64,000 nucleotides of DNA, from NCBI GenBank assembly GCA_050259615.1, contig JBLNAZ010000101.1, forward strand, positions 56,088 through 120,087. Reading direction: 5' to 3'. The notes under the pieces were generated by a model. It made no database searches. It saw nothing but the letters and a program-made list of their open reading frames with translations, and was not told the DNA's origin. Positions 63,348-64,000 of this stretch are shown piece after piece. This stretch comes from JAAXKN01 sp050259615 (GTDB lineage: Bacteria > Bacteroidota > Ignavibacteria > Ignavibacteriales > SURF-24). How positions within the stretch are numbered: the stretch's first letter is position 1; every line of letters starts with the position of its first letter. The position numbers were made by a program, and so were the translations under genes.

Positions 63348-64000
63348 TTAAGAAACCTTGTGCAGCTTACCAAGTATCTGCTCATTTACAGTTTCTTTTA
63401 ATTGTTCAATATTAATTAAATCTGTCACGTCGCTGGCAAAAGCATTAATTAAGATCGACTGAGCTGCTTCAATTCCAACGCCCCTCGACTGCAGATAAAA
63501 AACTGCTTCTTCATTCAGCTGGCCTACAGTTGCGCCGTGGCTGCACTTTACGTCGTCTGCAAAGATTTCAAGCTGAGGCTTTGTGTCTATCTTTGCATTC
63601 CTTGAAAGCAGCAGGTTCTTGTTTGACTGATATGCCTGTGTTTTCTGCGCGTCTTTTCTTACAACCACCTTGCCGTTAAAAACCCCGCGCCCCTTATCGT
63701 CAAGTATTCCCTTGTAAAGCTCATTGCTGTTACAGTGCGGCACCGCGTGATCTATAACTGTATGGTTATCTATGTGGCGCTTGCCTTCGGCAAGATAAAG
63801 CCCGTTTAAGTTTGCCTCGGCATATTCACCGCCTAAGACAGCGTTGAGGTCGTTTCTTACCAGGCTGCCGCCGTAAGTAAAAGCAAACGAATTAAATGAG
63901 CTCGCTCTGTCCTGCCTTACCTGCAGTCGGCTGATGTGAAAAGCTGAATCGGACTCATTCTGTATCTTGAAGTAATTTAACACTGAATTTTCTTCAGTTA
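63348..64000 (-). CDS. sufD: SufD, Fe-S assembly scaffold subunit (partial, N-terminus beyond window)
   Basis: SufD forms the SufBC2D complex that builds Fe-S clusters. The frame is open to the right edge, so only the C-terminal part (about 217 residues) is seen; the GTG at 63983 lies inside the gene, since residues TEENS continue upstream. It has the beta-helix pattern of SufB/SufD (VVRKDAQKTQAYQSNKNLLLS, KPQLEIFADDVKCSHGATVG with the conserved Cys-Ser-His, then EAVFYLQSRGV). The CSHGATV segment matches SufD's conserved His region. It is followed by sufS. Confidence 0.93.
   Translation of the reverse strand, partial: TEENSVLNYFKIQNESDSAFHISRLQVRQDRASSFNSFAFTYGGSLVRNDLNAVLGGEYAEANLNGLYLAEGKRHIDNHTVIDHAVPHCNSNELYKGILDDKGRGVFNGKVVVRKDAQKTQAYQSNKNLLLSRNAKIDTKPQLEIFADDVKCSHGATVGQLNEEAVFYLQSRGVGIEAAQSILINAFASDVTDLINIEQLKETVNEQILGKLHKVS

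Noticed and set aside
1..64000. Mobile elements, CRISPR arrays and tRNA or rRNA genes
   Set aside because: No repeat-spacer pattern, transposase or integrase, terminal inverted repeats or cloverleaf-like gene was seen in the gaps; this was an unaided reading and short tRNAs could be missed.

Overview
The window comes from a Gram-negative bacterium, probably of the Ignavibacteria or a neighbouring lineage in the Bacteroidota/Chlorobiota group. The evidence is a type IX secretion (T9SS) cargo sorting domain, a PorV/PorQ-like outer-membrane protein, a TonB-dependent receptor with a carboxypeptidase-regulatory-like N-terminus, a Bacteroidota-style short omega subunit, a fused ccoNO oxidase gene and a SufSU iron-sulfur system. 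This placement rests on gene content only; no rRNA or tRNA gene was seen. There is no sign of phage, insertion sequence or CRISPR array, and the window reads as chromosomal core and semi-accessory DNA.

Layout. 1-16.6 kb is almost all on the minus strand: dnaB (cut by the window edge), a family-4 uracil-DNA glycosylase, coaBC-rpoZ-gmk-yicC, a BamA/TamA-like protein, a lipoprotein, an L,D-transpeptidase-like protein with Ser at the catalytic Cys position, maeB, then the translation block rplM-rpsI-rpsB-tsf-pyrH-frr, a frameshifted secreted-protein remnant and a TonB/TolA-like membrane protein. 16.8-26.6 kb holds an NAD-dependent epimerase, a deoxyhypusine-synthase-like enzyme, a T9SS-exported beta-propeller protein with a lipoprotein, an M24 peptidase and a large FAD/Fe-S oxidoreductase. 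At 26.7-28.2 kb lie a stand-alone cobalamin-binding protein carrying a CarH-type photoreceptor signature, and inorganic pyrophosphatase. 28.6-36.2 kb is a plus-strand trio: TonB-dependent receptor, large secreted protein, PorV-like protein.

36.3-38.4 kb (minus) pairs an ExeA-type ATPase with a CheW protein bearing a long acidic extension. 38.5-49.2 kb is a trehalose/alpha-glucan cluster (treS-maltokinase fusion, treZ, a GH57/DUF3536 enzyme, treY) with both the TreYZ and TreS routes. 49.6-51.1 kb has two DUF892 ferritin-like paralogues flanking an extremely acidic small protein. 51.3-60.0 kb is a cbb3 oxidase operon with its assembly genes (ccoI, ccoS, ccoNO, ccoQ, ccoP, ccoG, ccoH, TauE/SafE-like). 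60.1-64.0 kb is a suf Fe-S assembly operon (sufD cut by the edge, sufS, sufU, MIP18-like, bacilliredoxin, Rrf2 regulator).

How the genes fit together. The suf operon and the cbb3 operon beside it suggest a microaerobic, Fe-S-dependent respiratory lifestyle with thiol and oxidative stress control. The trehalose cluster and DUF892 genes look like a stress-protection block. No obviously complete new system is visible. The items most worth a second look are the possible cobalamin photoreceptor without a DNA-binding domain, the substituted active sites (L,D-transpeptidase, maltokinase domain, deoxyhypusine-synthase-like enzyme), the ATPase-CheW pair, and the DUF892-acidic protein cassette.
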